A stretch of 23,967 nucleotides of DNA from a virus. A model generated the notes under the pieces. The model was given only the letters and a program-made list of their open reading frames with translations. It did no database searches and was not told the origin of the DNA. Shown here piece by piece: positions 7,869 to 15,191 of the stretch. The stretch lies in IMG/VR virus record IMGVR_UViG_3300036792_000105, positions 1 to 23,967 of that record, one strand, 5' to 3'. Every line of letters begins with the position of its first letter. Within the stretch, counting starts at the first letter, position 1. Both the position numbers and the translations under genes were made by a program.

Positions 7869-7906
7869 GTTTCTCCTGGCGGGACAGGGGTGAGGCCAGG
7901 AGAGTC

Positions 7907-8110
7907 TTACGTCTGGTCGCCGGGCTGCGGGTGACCGGCGTTGCCGGTGTGCTCAGCGTGGCTGAAGTGGTCGCCGTGCTCGCCGGCTTCGTCGTCGCAT
8001 TTGTTCCAGCCGGCGACTGCGCCGCTGTCAGACGCGCTGTAGTTGTACATATCGGTGAGGCCGCCGGTCTTGCCGCCGCGAACGACATGCTCTCCGCTAG
8101 GTGCTGCCAT
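7907..8110 (-). CDS. Small Gly/Asp/His-rich protein, 67 aa
   Basis: Not recognised. ATG 8110 follows a GGGGTAGG site. The composition is strongly biased to Gly, Ala, Asp and His (GEHGDHFSHAEHTGNAGH), with a single Cys in WNKCDDEAG. It is the last gene of the run starting at 9808 and is followed by the strong terminator at 7829-7868. It resembles the other low-complexity proteins just upstream, suggesting related small virion or accessory proteins. Confidence 0.5.
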   Translation of the reverse strand: MAAPSGEHVVRGGKTGGLTDMYNYSASDSGAVAGWNKCDDEAGEHGDHFSHAEHTGNAGHPQPGDQT

Positions 8111-8113
8111 TGC

Positions 8114-8320
8114 CTACCCCTTTTCTCCGTGCTGGTGAACCAGCGGTGCGTAGTCGTGAACAACGGGAATGTCCATTGCCGGGTTATCGAGTTCGGTCAA
8201 CGCGGGCATCGGGTTGACAGGCTCGGAACCGGGTGCGCTCTGCGCCGTGTTGGGACGGCTCATCGTGTTGCCGCCGGCCATCGACTCACCTGCGGTCAGG
8301 GCCGTGCCCGGACTTACCAT
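8114..8320 (-). CDS. Small hypothetical protein, 68 aa
   Basis: Not recognised. ATG 8320 has GAAGGA upstream and lies four bases beyond the stop of the preceding 55-aa gene. The frame extends further upstream, but those codons overlap that gene in another frame. The protein is rich in Pro, Met and small residues (NTMSRPNTAQSAPGSEPVNPMPALTELD) and looks disordered, ending in a short HDYAPLVHQHGEKG segment. Confidence 0.5.
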   Translation of the reverse strand: MVSPGTALTAGESMAGGNTMSRPNTAQSAPGSEPVNPMPALTELDNPAMDIPVVHDYAPLVHQHGEKG

Positions 8321-8324
8321 ATGA

Positions 8325-8492
8325 CTAAGATCCTTCACCGGGTGCCTCCTCGTTTCCCTCGAAGCCCATGAGCTTGATCGCGTGGTCGGTGACTGCCTGA
8401 GCACTGAAGCTGTCCATGACGGACTGAGGCAAGGTCGGGATACCGTCCTTTGCCGGAATCTTCGGCACGAGAATTCCAGACAGGTCTTCCAT
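8325..8492 (-). CDS. Small hypothetical protein, 55 aa
   Basis: Not recognised. The reading frame runs from ATG 8492 to TAG at 8325-8327, starting MEDLSGILVPKIPAKDG and ending with an acidic tail (GNEEAPGEGS). It exactly fills the gap between the 148-aa gene (stop at 8495) and the 68-aa gene (start at 8320), giving close packing on all sides. The middle has a helical segment (SVMDSFSAQAVTDHAIKLMG). Confidence 0.6.
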   Translation of the reverse strand: MEDLSGILVPKIPAKDGIPTLPQSVMDSFSAQAVTDHAIKLMGFEGNEEAPGEGS

Positions 8493-8494
8493 GG

Positions 8495-8941
8495 TTAGTG
8501 AACTTCCCGTCCGCCGATCATCGTGTGACCGGAGCCCGCGCCCGTGGACTTGGGAGTCTCAAGGCCCGGGATATGCGTGGGGGAGCCGTACTTGTTGGCC
8601 TGCGCCTCGGTATCAGTCGAACCGCCGCCTTCGCTCATGTACGTGTAAGCGCCGTAGGCGTCCACCGTGTAGTTAGCGCCGCCCTGCGTGCCGGCGTGCT
8701 CGCCTGCGGTACCCGGAGCGCCCGTGTGGTCGTCGTCGTTCTGTGCGCCGTACATCGAGCCCGGGATAGGTGCCTGGAGCGTCGGGTCGGGGGAAGGACC
8801 TGTGCTGCCCGAACCGGGAGCGCCCGTGTTAAGCGGGTTGTGACCTGCGAACAGGCCGCCTTCCGCCTGACCAGGCATGGCAGTCTGGTCGCCGCCGTGG
8901 GTCTTGCCCTTAGCGGGTCCGCCCATAGACTTATCAGCCAT
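8495..8941 (-). CDS. Glycine/threonine-rich low-complexity protein, 148 aa
   Basis: Not recognised. ATG 8941 has a strong GGAGG site seven bases upstream. Almost the whole protein is Gly, Ser, Thr, Ala and Pro with scattered Asp and Gln (GAPGSGSTGPSPDPT, HTGAPGTAGEHAGTQGG). It has one Tyr-rich patch (YTVDAYGAYTYM) and no predicted fold. The next gene starts 3 bases past its stop. Position behind the capsid genes suggests a minor virion protein. Its many Ser and Thr make it a possible glycan acceptor for the nearby transferases, which is inference only. Confidence 0.6.
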   Translation of the reverse strand: MADKSMGGPAKGKTHGGDQTAMPGQAEGGLFAGHNPLNTGAPGSGSTGPSPDPTLQAPIPGSMYGAQNDDDHTGAPGTAGEHAGTQGGANYTVDAYGAYTYMSEGGGSTDTEAQANKYGSPTHIPGLETPKSTGAGSGHTMIGGREVH

Positions 8942-8990
8942 TTAAATGCCTCCTGGAAACGAGTAAGGCTGTACAGTTCCCAGGGTAGCT

Positions 8991-9434
8991 CTAACTGAAC
9001 TTGGCTACAAGCTGCGCCTTGGTCATTGCATCGGCCTGTGTTTCGCCCTTCGATCGCGCGTACGCAATCCAATCTGCTTTGCTGGCGGTCGCGTAGGGCT
9101 TCTTGAATTCCGGGGCTTCGGGTTCGGTGTCGTTATCGGAGTCATCACGGTCGAAGTCGGAATCGTAGTCATCAGCGATTACGGCCTCCTCTACTTCTTC
9201 CGGGGCTTCCGTTCCGTCTAGGCGTCTAAGATTTGACTCGAAGTCAGGGTCAGGTGCTTTCAGCACGTCGAACCCACGGTCTAGATCGGGCGCGTCAGGA
9301 TACTCGGCGTTGAACGCGCCCACGAGCTTTTCGGCTTCCCACTCAGGAACGTCTATGAGCCCCTTGTACCCGGGCCACGGCTGCCCGTCGTAACGAGACC
9401 CTTGGATATCCATGAGCATGCGCACGGTGGGCAC
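8991..9434 (-). CDS. Head-region protein with acidic linker and SAP/HeH-like C-terminus
   Basis: 147 residues from GTG 9434, with GAGGAG eight bases upstream. Three parts are visible: an N-terminal 60 residues (GYKGLIDVPEWEAEKLVGAF), a very acidic linker (DDYDSDFDRDDSDNDTEPEAPE, about residues 88-110), and a C-terminal helix-extended-helix segment SKADWIAYARSKG...MTKAQLVAKF typical of small SAP/HeH or Rho-N-like modules. Such proteins are common beside capsid genes in actinophages. The role may be head completion or DNA contact, inferred from context. Its start lies 3 bases from the stop of the upstream gene. Confidence 0.65.
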   Translation of the reverse strand: MPTVRMLMDIQGSRYDGQPWPGYKGLIDVPEWEAEKLVGAFNAEYPDAPDLDRGFDVLKAPDPDFESNLRRLDGTEAPEEVEEAVIADDYDSDFDRDDSDNDTEPEAPEFKKPYATASKADWIAYARSKGETQADAMTKAQLVAKFS

Positions 9435-9436
9435 CC

Positions 9437-9808
9437 TTAAAGCTCCTCACGAACCGCGTAGTACGCAGATCCCGTCATTGTGCCCGACAGTGTGCCCCCC
9501 ACTGCGCGTAGGTACCGAACGGGAGTGCCGGGTGCTACGGGAACCGAAGCTGCGCCATAGTCAGGAAGGCTTACTTCCTCGTCGGACACTACAGCTACTC
9601 CGCCCGATACCCCGTACCAGTTGATATTGTCTACAGAGCCCTGAAAATTGAAACTGAGCGGCCCTTCCAGGGATGCGTCTGTAGACGACACGACAGCCCA
9701 TACAAGGTAGTTTTCCGTAATCACCCCGAGGTCAACTGAACTACTTGCGTACGGCGTGTTGGTGACGCTAGCGCCTTCTACGACGGTGGCGGGAGTGGAC
9801 CAGCTCAT
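9437..9808 (-). CDS. Hypothetical structural protein, 123 aa
   Basis: The ATG at 9808 is preferred over that at 9814 because AGGAG at about 9817-9821 is then correctly spaced. The frame stays open further upstream, but this would cross the terminator hairpin. The protein is beta-rich with a LVWAVVSST core, FNFQGSVDNINWYGVSGG, and VRYLRAVGGTLSGT. The pattern of one repeated strand set ending in a conserved GxxxGS turn resembles small decoration or head-tail proteins. It is the first gene after the capsid terminator. Confidence 0.6.
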   Translation of the reverse strand: MSWSTPATVVEGASVTNTPYASSSVDLGVITENYLVWAVVSSTDASLEGPLSFNFQGSVDNINWYGVSGGVAVVSDEEVSLPDYGAASVPVAPGTPVRYLRAVGGTLSGTMTGSAYYAVREEL

Positions 9809-9825
9809 GCGCATGTCTCCTAAAA

Positions 9826-9864
9826 TAGAATCGGTCTCAGACCGATAACCTGAGACCGATTCTA
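9826..9864 (-). terminator. 15-bp hairpin terminator after the major capsid gene
   Basis: Arms at 9826-9840 and 9850-9864 are perfect 15-bp complements with a 9-base loop. On the minus strand the stem is followed by ATTTTAGG. It lies 14 bases past the capsid stop and directly abuts the ribosome site of the next gene, so read-through would set the ratio of capsid to downstream proteins. Confidence 0.8.
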
Positions 9865-9878
9865 CCAGCTCTACCGAG

Positions 9879-11114
9879 TTAGGTGTTAGCACCCTTGTAG
9901 AGCTTGATGGAGCTGGTGTCACCGTAGTTTCCGTCACCACGGAGCAGGCAGCGGAAGGTCACCAGGTCAGAACCGAACTGGAAGTCATCCGACCGCTCGA
10001 ACCGGAGGCCGCCGACCAGGCGCACGAAGTACTGGCTGAAGTCACCGAAGGCGACCGGCGTCGCGCTGACTGCCACCGCCGGCATGAACGGGTCGGCCAC
10101 GAGGGGCTTGCCGAGCAGCAGGTCGGGAGCACCCAGAACGGCCGAAGGCTCCCACACGGGGCGCTGGTTCTGGTCCAGGATCTTGCGGAAGCCACCGATG
10201 GTCTTGTCAGCAGCGAGCCAGTAGCAGCTCCTGCTCTGACGGTACGGTGCGATAACCGAGTACTCCAGGTCAACCAGGTCGGCGTACCCCGGGGCACCGC
10301 TGACGCCGGTAGTAACGCCTGTCTTGCCGACGCTTGCGCCTGCAAGGAGTCCTACGCTGATTCCCTGGGTGCCGTTGATCAGCGCGGTACCGAAAGCGTT
10401 GCCGATGGCACGCCCGGCGGACATCGCCAGGTAGCCGAGGAGGTCCACGGCGGTGTCATCGATCAGTTCGCGGGACAGGGAGGTGAGTGCGCCGAACTTA
10501 ACCGAAGCAAGGCTGCGCTGCGTGAACGACGGGTCCTGCTCGGTAATCGACGCACCCTGGCCGGCGGAAGCCGCAGTCAGGTGACTCGAAACCACAGGGA
10601 TCTGGATCGTCTCGCCGCCGGCGGTGTTCAGGACGGAAGGACCGCACTGGAGGAGGCCGCTGACTTCGATCAGGTAGCTGATCAGCTGGTCGTAGAAGTC
10701 AACCGGGACGGTGGAGCTGGCCGAACTGGTGTTGTTCGACAGAAGGTTACGGAGGTTGACGGAGCCCTTGGCCTGACGGTGGACGTCCATCGGGCGGTTG
10801 TCGCCGTCGCCGACCATCCAGCTGCGAAGCTCATCCTTGACCTTGTCGAACTGGCCGCCGCCGCGTGCCTCCACGGGACGCTTCGACATCGTGTTGTAGA
10901 CCTCGTCGGTCTGCTTGGCGCGGGATTCCGCGTCCAGGACAGCCTTCAGGCGCTCATCGATCTTGTCGATCTCGCCGTTCAGGGCCTGCCACTTGCCCTC
11001 TTCCTCGCCGGTAAGAGCGCGCTTCTCCGTGCTGCTGAGGTCGAGCAGTTCCTTAGCCTCGTGCCAAGCCTGCTGCCTGCGGTCACGGAGAGACTTTGCG
11101 ACATCAGATGCCAC
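9879..11114 (-). CDS. HK97-fold major capsid protein
   Basis: 411 residues, matching the HK97-type major capsid family. The N-terminal about 110 residues are a charged coiled-coil delta (scaffold-like) region: LRDRRQQAWHEAKELLDL through RPVEARGGGQFDKVKDELRSW. A capsid body follows, with the usual opening LLSNNTSSASSTVPVDFYDQLI, then GETIQIPVV, SLASVKFGALTSLSRELIDD and GRAIGNAFGTALINGTQG, and ends near LVTFRCLLRGDGNYGDTSSI. The delta domain is expected to be cut by the protease encoded upstream. The start is GTG 11114 behind a perfect GGAGG. It is flanked by hairpin terminators, implying its own promoter and high expression. Confidence 0.95.
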   Translation of the reverse strand: MASDVAKSLRDRRQQAWHEAKELLDLSSTEKRALTGEEEGKWQALNGEIDKIDERLKAVLDAESRAKQTDEVYNTMSKRPVEARGGGQFDKVKDELRSWMVGDGDNRPMDVHRQAKGSVNLRNLLSNNTSSASSTVPVDFYDQLISYLIEVSGLLQCGPSVLNTAGGETIQIPVVSSHLTAASAGQGASITEQDPSFTQRSLASVKFGALTSLSRELIDDTAVDLLGYLAMSAGRAIGNAFGTALINGTQGISVGLLAGASVGKTGVTTGVSGAPGYADLVDLEYSVIAPYRQSRSCYWLAADKTIGGFRKILDQNQRPVWEPSAVLGAPDLLLGKPLVADPFMPAVAVSATPVAFGDFSQYFVRLVGGLRFERSDDFQFGSDLVTFRCLLRGDGNYGDTSSIKLYKGANT

Positions 11115-11211
11115 GATTCCTCCAAAGCAGATAGTTTTGGTCTATCCGGCTCCGGAGTCCACACTTTCAAAGCGGCTACGCCCGGCCACGGGTGTCAATT
11201 ACCTACGGTAA
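11115..11211 (-). promoter_or_regulatory. Putative promoter and leader of the capsid gene
   Basis: About 100 bases lie between the protease terminator and the capsid start. A perfect TTGACA hexamer is read on the minus strand at 11193-11198. No good TATAAT-like box lies 16-18 bases further; a TAGCCG is the nearest. A promoter here is expected from the flanking terminators, but the -10 is not convincing. Confidence 0.35.
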
Positions 11212-11253
11212 ATGAAAATGCGGCCTTCCGCAAAGGGAAAGCCGCATTTTCAT
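11212..11253 (-). terminator. 13-bp hairpin terminator after the protease gene
   Basis: Arms at 11212-11224 and 11241-11253 (ATGAAAATGCGGC and its complement) pair over 13 bp. On the minus strand the descending arm GCCGCATTTTCATTT supplies the T-rich tract. It separates the protease and capsid transcripts. Confidence 0.75.
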
Positions 11254-11277
11254 CGCGGGGGAGCTACCAGGCGGCTT

Positions 11278-12570
11278 TTACTCGCCGTCAGAGTCGAAGA
11301 AGTAAGGGTCGTACCTCTTCTCAAGGAGAGCAGCCAGCTTCAGGCGGTTAGCCTGCGCGGTGTCCACCTTGTGCCCGTTGTCGGTGGTACCTTCAACGGA
11401 ACGCCCCTGGGATTCGGTGCCGCTGCCGTCGCCGCCTTCGCTGTCGGAGTTCTCGTCTTCTTCGTCCAGCTCGTCTTCGTCGGCGGGCGTGTCGGAAGGA
11501 GCGGAATCGACAGGCGGCGTGTCAGCGCGTTCCTCAGCGGGAACCTCAGCCGAGTTGTGCTCCGGCTCCGCCTGCTTGCCGCCCGAGCCCCAGGAAGACG
11601 GCAGCATGTGAGAAAGCCCGAGAGCCTTTGCCCGGCTCTTAATGTGATCGCGGATCTCGCTGTGACTGTCGTTGCCCCGGCCGATGGCGTGGATCGCGTT
11701 GTGCAGGTCTTCCTCGTCGGTAATAGGGTAACTTCCGTCCGGAAGTGCCTCGCCGGACTTAGCGAGCTTCTGCCGTGCGGCGGTGTCGAACTTAGCGCGG
11801 ATCTCAGCCTCGTACCAGGCGGCACGCAGCTCGTCGGCTGTCTGCATTACGGGTTCCTCCTGGGAGTCTTCAACTGTTTCGCGAACTTCTTCAACTTCCT
11901 CCGGCTTTTCCGGGGAAATCATCGGGCGGTCGGAGCGCTTGAACAGCTTGACGCCCATGTTCGACTCCAGCAGCGACCTGATTTCGGTCGGCTCAGCCTG
12001 GAAGCGCACCGCAAGCGACTGGACAGCGCCGTCCATTGCGCGGGTAGCCGCCGTCGCATCGGGATAGGCGGGCGTGATGACCGGGGCCACGTCCACCAGT
12101 TCCACGTTCAGGAGCGTGCGCATCGGGTAGCTGTAGTCGGAAAGGCCCCAGTCGTCGCCGCCTTCGGGAACCCGGAAAGCGAACGAAGAATGCTGGCAGT
12201 CGCCGCGCTGGCACAGCTCCACAGTGTCAGACCGGAAAGACGGGGGCACGACGTCGTACAGCAGCCCGGTTTCATCGAAATCGATGATGCAGGTGCCCGC
12301 ACGCGTAGTTCCGAGCAGGAAGTCGTCGTTGTGGTTGTAACGGCAGACTACGTCGGGCCAGCCTTCGGTCTTGGACTGGTTGAATGCCCGGCTGTTGACC
12401 TTTTCCACGAAGCCGCCGAGCTTGCGCGAAAGCTTGTTGAACACCGAGGCGTAACCGACAATGTGGGGCTGGCCGTTGCCGTCCGCCGACCGCACTTCGG
12501 GACGGAAGGGGTTGATGCGGCGCTCGGGGAAGGCCGAATAGAACTCCCCGGCGCTGTGCACGTCAGTCAT
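11278..12570 (-). CDS. HK97-type prohead protease with long scaffold-like C-terminus
   Basis: 430 residues, about twice a stand-alone prohead protease. Residues about 30-200 form the U35-type protease: IVGYASVFN, then CRYNHNDD carrying the catalytic His, and CQHSSFAFRVPEG carrying the catalytic Ser. A charged segment (EKPEEVEEVRETVEDSQEEP) follows, then a small conserved domain GSYPITDEEDLHNAIHAIGR with HSEIRDHIKSRAKALG (about residues 280-325), seen in many actinophage proteins (DUF6582-like). The acidic C-terminus (DTPADEDELDEEDENSDSE) ends in a helix KLAALLEKRYDPYFF. The acidic tail and end helix resemble internal scaffold proteins. ATG 12570 follows GGAGGG, which may be masked by an upstream CCCTCC. 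Confidence 0.88.
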   Translation of the reverse strand: MTDVHSAGEFYSAFPERRINPFRPEVRSADGNGQPHIVGYASVFNKLSRKLGGFVEKVNSRAFNQSKTEGWPDVVCRYNHNDDFLLGTTRAGTCIIDFDETGLLYDVVPPSFRSDTVELCQRGDCQHSSFAFRVPEGGDDWGLSDYSYPMRTLLNVELVDVAPVITPAYPDATAATRAMDGAVQSLAVRFQAEPTEIRSLLESNMGVKLFKRSDRPMISPEKPEEVEEVRETVEDSQEEPVMQTADELRAAWYEAEIRAKFDTAARQKLAKSGEALPDGSYPITDEEDLHNAIHAIGRGNDSHSEIRDHIKSRAKALGLSHMLPSSWGSGGKQAEPEHNSAEVPAEERADTPPVDSAPSDTPADEDELDEEDENSDSEGGDGSGTESQGRSVEGTTDNGHKVDTAQANRLKLAALLEKRYDPYFFDSDGE

Positions 12571-12573
12571 AAA

Positions 12574-12615
12574 CCCTCCGCGAAACGATAGTTATCATTT
12601 TCAGGGTATGGAGGG
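12574..12615 (-). promoter_or_regulatory. Possible RBS-masking hairpin before the protease
   Basis: On the minus strand CCCTCC (+ 12610-12615), just after the portal stop codon, is the exact complement of the protease ribosome site GGAGGG (+ 12574-12579). Pairing would hide the site across a 30-base loop. Ribosomes finishing the portal gene could open it, coupling protease to portal translation. Confidence 0.35.
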
Positions 12616-12616
12616 A

Positions 12617-14311
12617 TTAACTCTTCTTCAAGCGGGGCCGCACATCGTCGTAATTTTCGACCATGTCCTTGACTACGGCATTGGGCATCTTCATGGTGAA
12701 ACGGTCGTAGTCAACCGAGTTGATCAGGGCTTCGCGCACAGTCGCCAGCCGCAGGATAACGGCCGCCTCGTGCTGTCCCTGTGTTTCGAGTTCACGGGAA
12801 TAGGCATTGAGCATATTGGAGAAGAACTGACCGGGAGCGTTGGCCGGCCCTGCCGGCTGCCCGGTCTGCGGGTCGGGAGCGAACTCCTGGCCGGCGGGCG
12901 TCTTAGTGAGGCCCTTCTTCTGGAGGTCTTCCAGCTTCTGCCCAGCGACGTCCATGAGCAGCACGACCTGGTCCATCATCGACTTCGGGAGCGCGCCTGC
13001 GCGCTGAGCCATGGAGACCATCAGCGTCAGCGGCAGCGACTCACTGCCAGCGCCGTTGGGAAGCGGCGGAAGGTCTTCCAGCTCGCGCAGTTCGTCGGTG
13101 GTGCGCAGTCCCATGTTCCGCTGGATCTGGTAGATCTGGGTACGGGTCTGGAGGTCGGTCTTGAGCAGCGCGTCGGTGTTGAACGCGACGATCCGGCGCA
13201 CGGGCAGAAGACCGCCGAATCCGTGCTCCATCCGCACGAGCCACGGGCGCAGCGCTTCGATCACCTGGAGCTGGTTCTGCTCGACGGTGGAGTAGGTGAG
13301 GCTTCCGCCGTTCAGGCCGCCGACGCGGTTGGGAGGCAGGTCGTAGATAGAGGCGACGTGCGTGGCGTTCAGCTGCATGGCGTCGATAAACTGCGCCTCA
13401 GAAGGCGGCACGGTGACAGGGGTGTAGTCCCAGTCCCTGCCGTACACCAGGGGCTCGCGCCTGCGCATCGTGTTGACGAGCATCCGGCGGATTACAGCTG
13501 CCTGCTCGGAGTCAACTTCCAGTTCCTTGTTCTGGAAAACACCGACCGGGAAGCCGCCGGCCTGATACCAGCTCGTTCCGTAGTGCTGCGCCTCGTGGCC
13601 GGCGAGAATGGTCAGCGCGAACGCGCGCAGCGGCGAAAGCCCCTCGATACGGCCCGGCAGCGCATAGCCCTTGAGGTGGAAAAGATCCTTGTCAGGCCCT
13701 ATCCACTGCATTTCCCGGCCGTAGGCGTAAACCCGCGACGCCAGGGGGTTGAAAGGCTCGTGCTCGTCGCATTCCACGATAACGTGCTCGGGCGGAATCC
13801 ACTCGATGCCCGTGGGGTAACCGAATCCGTCCTTGCCGGTGATAAGTCCCCAGGCATTTCCGTGCAGGGTAAGACTCGACATGCAGGTAAACACCCAGTC
13901 GTACGGCGTGCCGATCACAGAGGGACTGTCAAAGAGACTAGGGCCGGTGTAAGGGGTGCGCCTGCCGTCAGGGTGCTTGGTGTAGACGCCGATCGGTAGA
14001 GACGACGCGTTGTCAGCGAGGATCTTGGTCGCCGCGTAGAGGGCGGGCAGTCCGAGGGCCTTGTCTACGCCGAAAACCTGGCGTGTGGGGTGAACGGGGC
14101 CGCCGACGTCGAACCGCATGAACGGATCTGTCCACGGCTGCCACGGCACGCCGCCGATTGTGCGCTTTTCAACCTTCTTCTGGGCGTGCGCAGCTACATT
14201 CTCAAGAAGCCCCACGGTAAAGTCTCCGGCTGGCGACGTGAGGCCAGAGATTCCTAGATCTCGCTCCTCGAACGTTGGTCGGCGCTCCTGGCTCCCGAAG
14301 GCCGCAGGCAC
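12617..14311 (-). CDS. Phage portal protein (HK97 type)
   Basis: 564 residues with the HK97/SPP1-type portal layout. The N-terminal clip and wing region starts near GLPALYAATKILADNASSLP. It is followed by YDWVFTCMSSLTLHGNAWGL, the strand WIPPEHVIVECD, LFHLKGYALPGRIEGLSPLRAF, and the stem/crown region HYGTSWYQAGGFPVGVF. QLNATHVASIYDLPPNRVGG with STVEQNQLQ is a hallmark segment of this family. The C-terminal 150 residues are a helical crown-like tail with PDPQTGQPAGPANAPG. GTG 14311 is used; a GTG at 14215 has a better GGAGA site, so the first 32 residues are uncertain. It forms the dodecameric DNA entry ring and is the docking site for the terminase. Confidence 0.94.
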   Translation of the reverse strand: MPAAFGSQERRPTFEERDLGISGLTSPAGDFTVGLLENVAAHAQKKVEKRTIGGVPWQPWTDPFMRFDVGGPVHPTRQVFGVDKALGLPALYAATKILADNASSLPIGVYTKHPDGRRTPYTGPSLFDSPSVIGTPYDWVFTCMSSLTLHGNAWGLITGKDGFGYPTGIEWIPPEHVIVECDEHEPFNPLASRVYAYGREMQWIGPDKDLFHLKGYALPGRIEGLSPLRAFALTILAGHEAQHYGTSWYQAGGFPVGVFQNKELEVDSEQAAVIRRMLVNTMRRREPLVYGRDWDYTPVTVPPSEAQFIDAMQLNATHVASIYDLPPNRVGGLNGGSLTYSTVEQNQLQVIEALRPWLVRMEHGFGGLLPVRRIVAFNTDALLKTDLQTRTQIYQIQRNMGLRTTDELRELEDLPPLPNGAGSESLPLTLMVSMAQRAGALPKSMMDQVVLLMDVAGQKLEDLQKKGLTKTPAGQEFAPDPQTGQPAGPANAPGQFFSNMLNAYSRELETQGQHEAAVILRLATVREALINSVDYDRFTMKMPNAVVKDMVENYDDVRPRLKKS

Positions 14312-14329
14312 ACCTTAACTCGAAGGATA

Positions 14330-14605
14330 TTAGCCCTGGTCCTTCGGGACAACCTTAGCACGAGAGCCCTTGTGGAATCCGTACCGGAAGCACTGGCCGG
14401 TCCACTTAACGCGGTTGAATGTCCACAGCACGGAGAAGACAGCCGAAAACCACAGCGTGCCGACGACAGCCCCGGCACCGATGAACACAGCCGCGATCGT
14501 AGTCATCAGCGTCCGGGCCGCGAACTGCACCGGGTGAATTTCCCGCGCCTGTTCCATGATCTCGGCGTTAGACCGGATAACAGGCGCGTGCACGTGAGAG
14601 TCCAT
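14330..14605 (-). CDS. Small membrane protein, 91 aa
   Basis: Not recognised. ATG 14605. A long hydrophobic stretch TLMTTIAAVFIGAGAVVGTLWFSAVFSVLW (about residues 32-61) could form one long or two short membrane helices. A basic C-terminus (GFHKGSRAKVVPKDQG) would favour the cytoplasm. It lies 18 bases upstream of the portal gene and 3 bases beyond the next gene upstream. No holin signature beyond size and membrane segments is visible. Confidence 0.6.
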   Translation of the reverse strand: MDSHVHAPVIRSNAEIMEQAREIHPVQFAARTLMTTIAAVFIGAGAVVGTLWFSAVFSVLWTFNRVKWTGQCFRYGFHKGSRAKVVPKDQG

Positions 14606-14607
14606 GG

Positions 14608-14817
14608 CTAGTAGGTTACCTTGCGCCCCAGCATCTCGGTGATCCAGTCACGGGCATCAAGCGCTTCGGCGGCAATCACCAGGTAGGTAAGCCGCGATTC
14701 CTCGTAGCCCATGACGGCTTCACTGGCGGCTACCTCTTTGCAGCGCTGGGATGCCCGGACGCACATGGACTGGAACGCGTACATCTGCTCCCAGGTCTGC
14801 TCATCTTCGTCACTCAT
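14608..14817 (-). CDS. Small helical protein, 69 aa
   Basis: Not recognised. ATG 14817 lies next to the stop of the potassium-channel gene (8-base overlap). A longer start at 14871 would overlap that gene by 62 bases, so the shorter start is preferred. The protein opens with acidic MSDEDEQTWEQMYAFQ and continues as helices with two Cys (SMCVRASQRCKEVAAS). Confidence 0.5.
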   Translation of the reverse strand: MSDEDEQTWEQMYAFQSMCVRASQRCKEVAASEAVMGYEESRLTYLVIAAEALDARDWITEMLGRKVTY

Positions 14818-15175
14818 CTTCTTCGCTGTTCTCCAGTAGTGCGGGCTGCTGTAGAAGAGTTCGGGTCTCATCGTGCTTCTTGTCTATGTGCTTCTTCAGG
14901 TGCCCGGTTGTCAGCCCGGCGGTCATAAGGGAGTACGCGGCAGCGAATAGCGGGATAACCGTGAACATCATAATCACCGCTATCACCTTTGATCCCGTCG
15001 TAGTGGGAGAGATATCGCCGTAGCCGACCGTGCTGGCCGTTGTGACCGCGTAGTAGAGGCCGTTCCACACAGAGATGTGCTCCACGAGCGCGAACAGCCA
15101 GCCGAGGAACGCGTCAAGGGAAAGCGCCACGGCCATCACCGTCAGTGCGCGCCTAGCATGCGTGGTCAGGTTCAA
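14810..15175 (-). CDS. Minimal two-TM potassium channel
   Basis: 121-residue membrane protein with the canonical K+ selectivity filter: pore helix and filter YYAVTTASTVGYGDISP (about residues 41-57). A first membrane helix (ALTVMAVALSLDAFLGWLFALV, residues 10-31) and a second (KVIAVIMMFTVIPLFAAAYSLMTAG, about 63-87) flank it, giving the KcsA/Ion_trans_2 plan without a voltage sensor. The short charged cytoplasmic tail (HLKKHIDKKHDETRTLL) could drive tetramer coiling. It would sit in the host inner membrane as a tetramer. The start is TTG 15175 behind GGGG; ATG at 15136 is an alternative. It lies in an operon with a MazG-like gene and small proteins. Phage-encoded K+ channels are rare. Confidence 0.88.
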   Translation of the reverse strand: MNLTTHARRALTVMAVALSLDAFLGWLFALVEHISVWNGLYYAVTTASTVGYGDISPTTTGSKVIAVIMMFTVIPLFAAAYSLMTAGLTTGHLKKHIDKKHDETRTLLQQPALLENSEEDE

Positions 15176-15191
15176 CGTTACCCCGTAACGG

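Noticed and set aside
8321-8404. N-terminal extension of the 68-aa gene
   Set aside because: It overlaps the 55-aa gene in another frame, and the shorter start has a better ribosome site.
11212-13999. Long plus-strand open frames (about 460 codons each) opposite protease and portal
   Set aside because: They are mirror frames of GC-rich genes with clear homology on the minus strand, have low-complexity Arg/Val-rich products, and would cross terminators.
14330-14605. Holin call for the 91-aa membrane protein
   Set aside because: Only membrane segments and size support it; there is no neighbouring endolysin and no dual-start motif.
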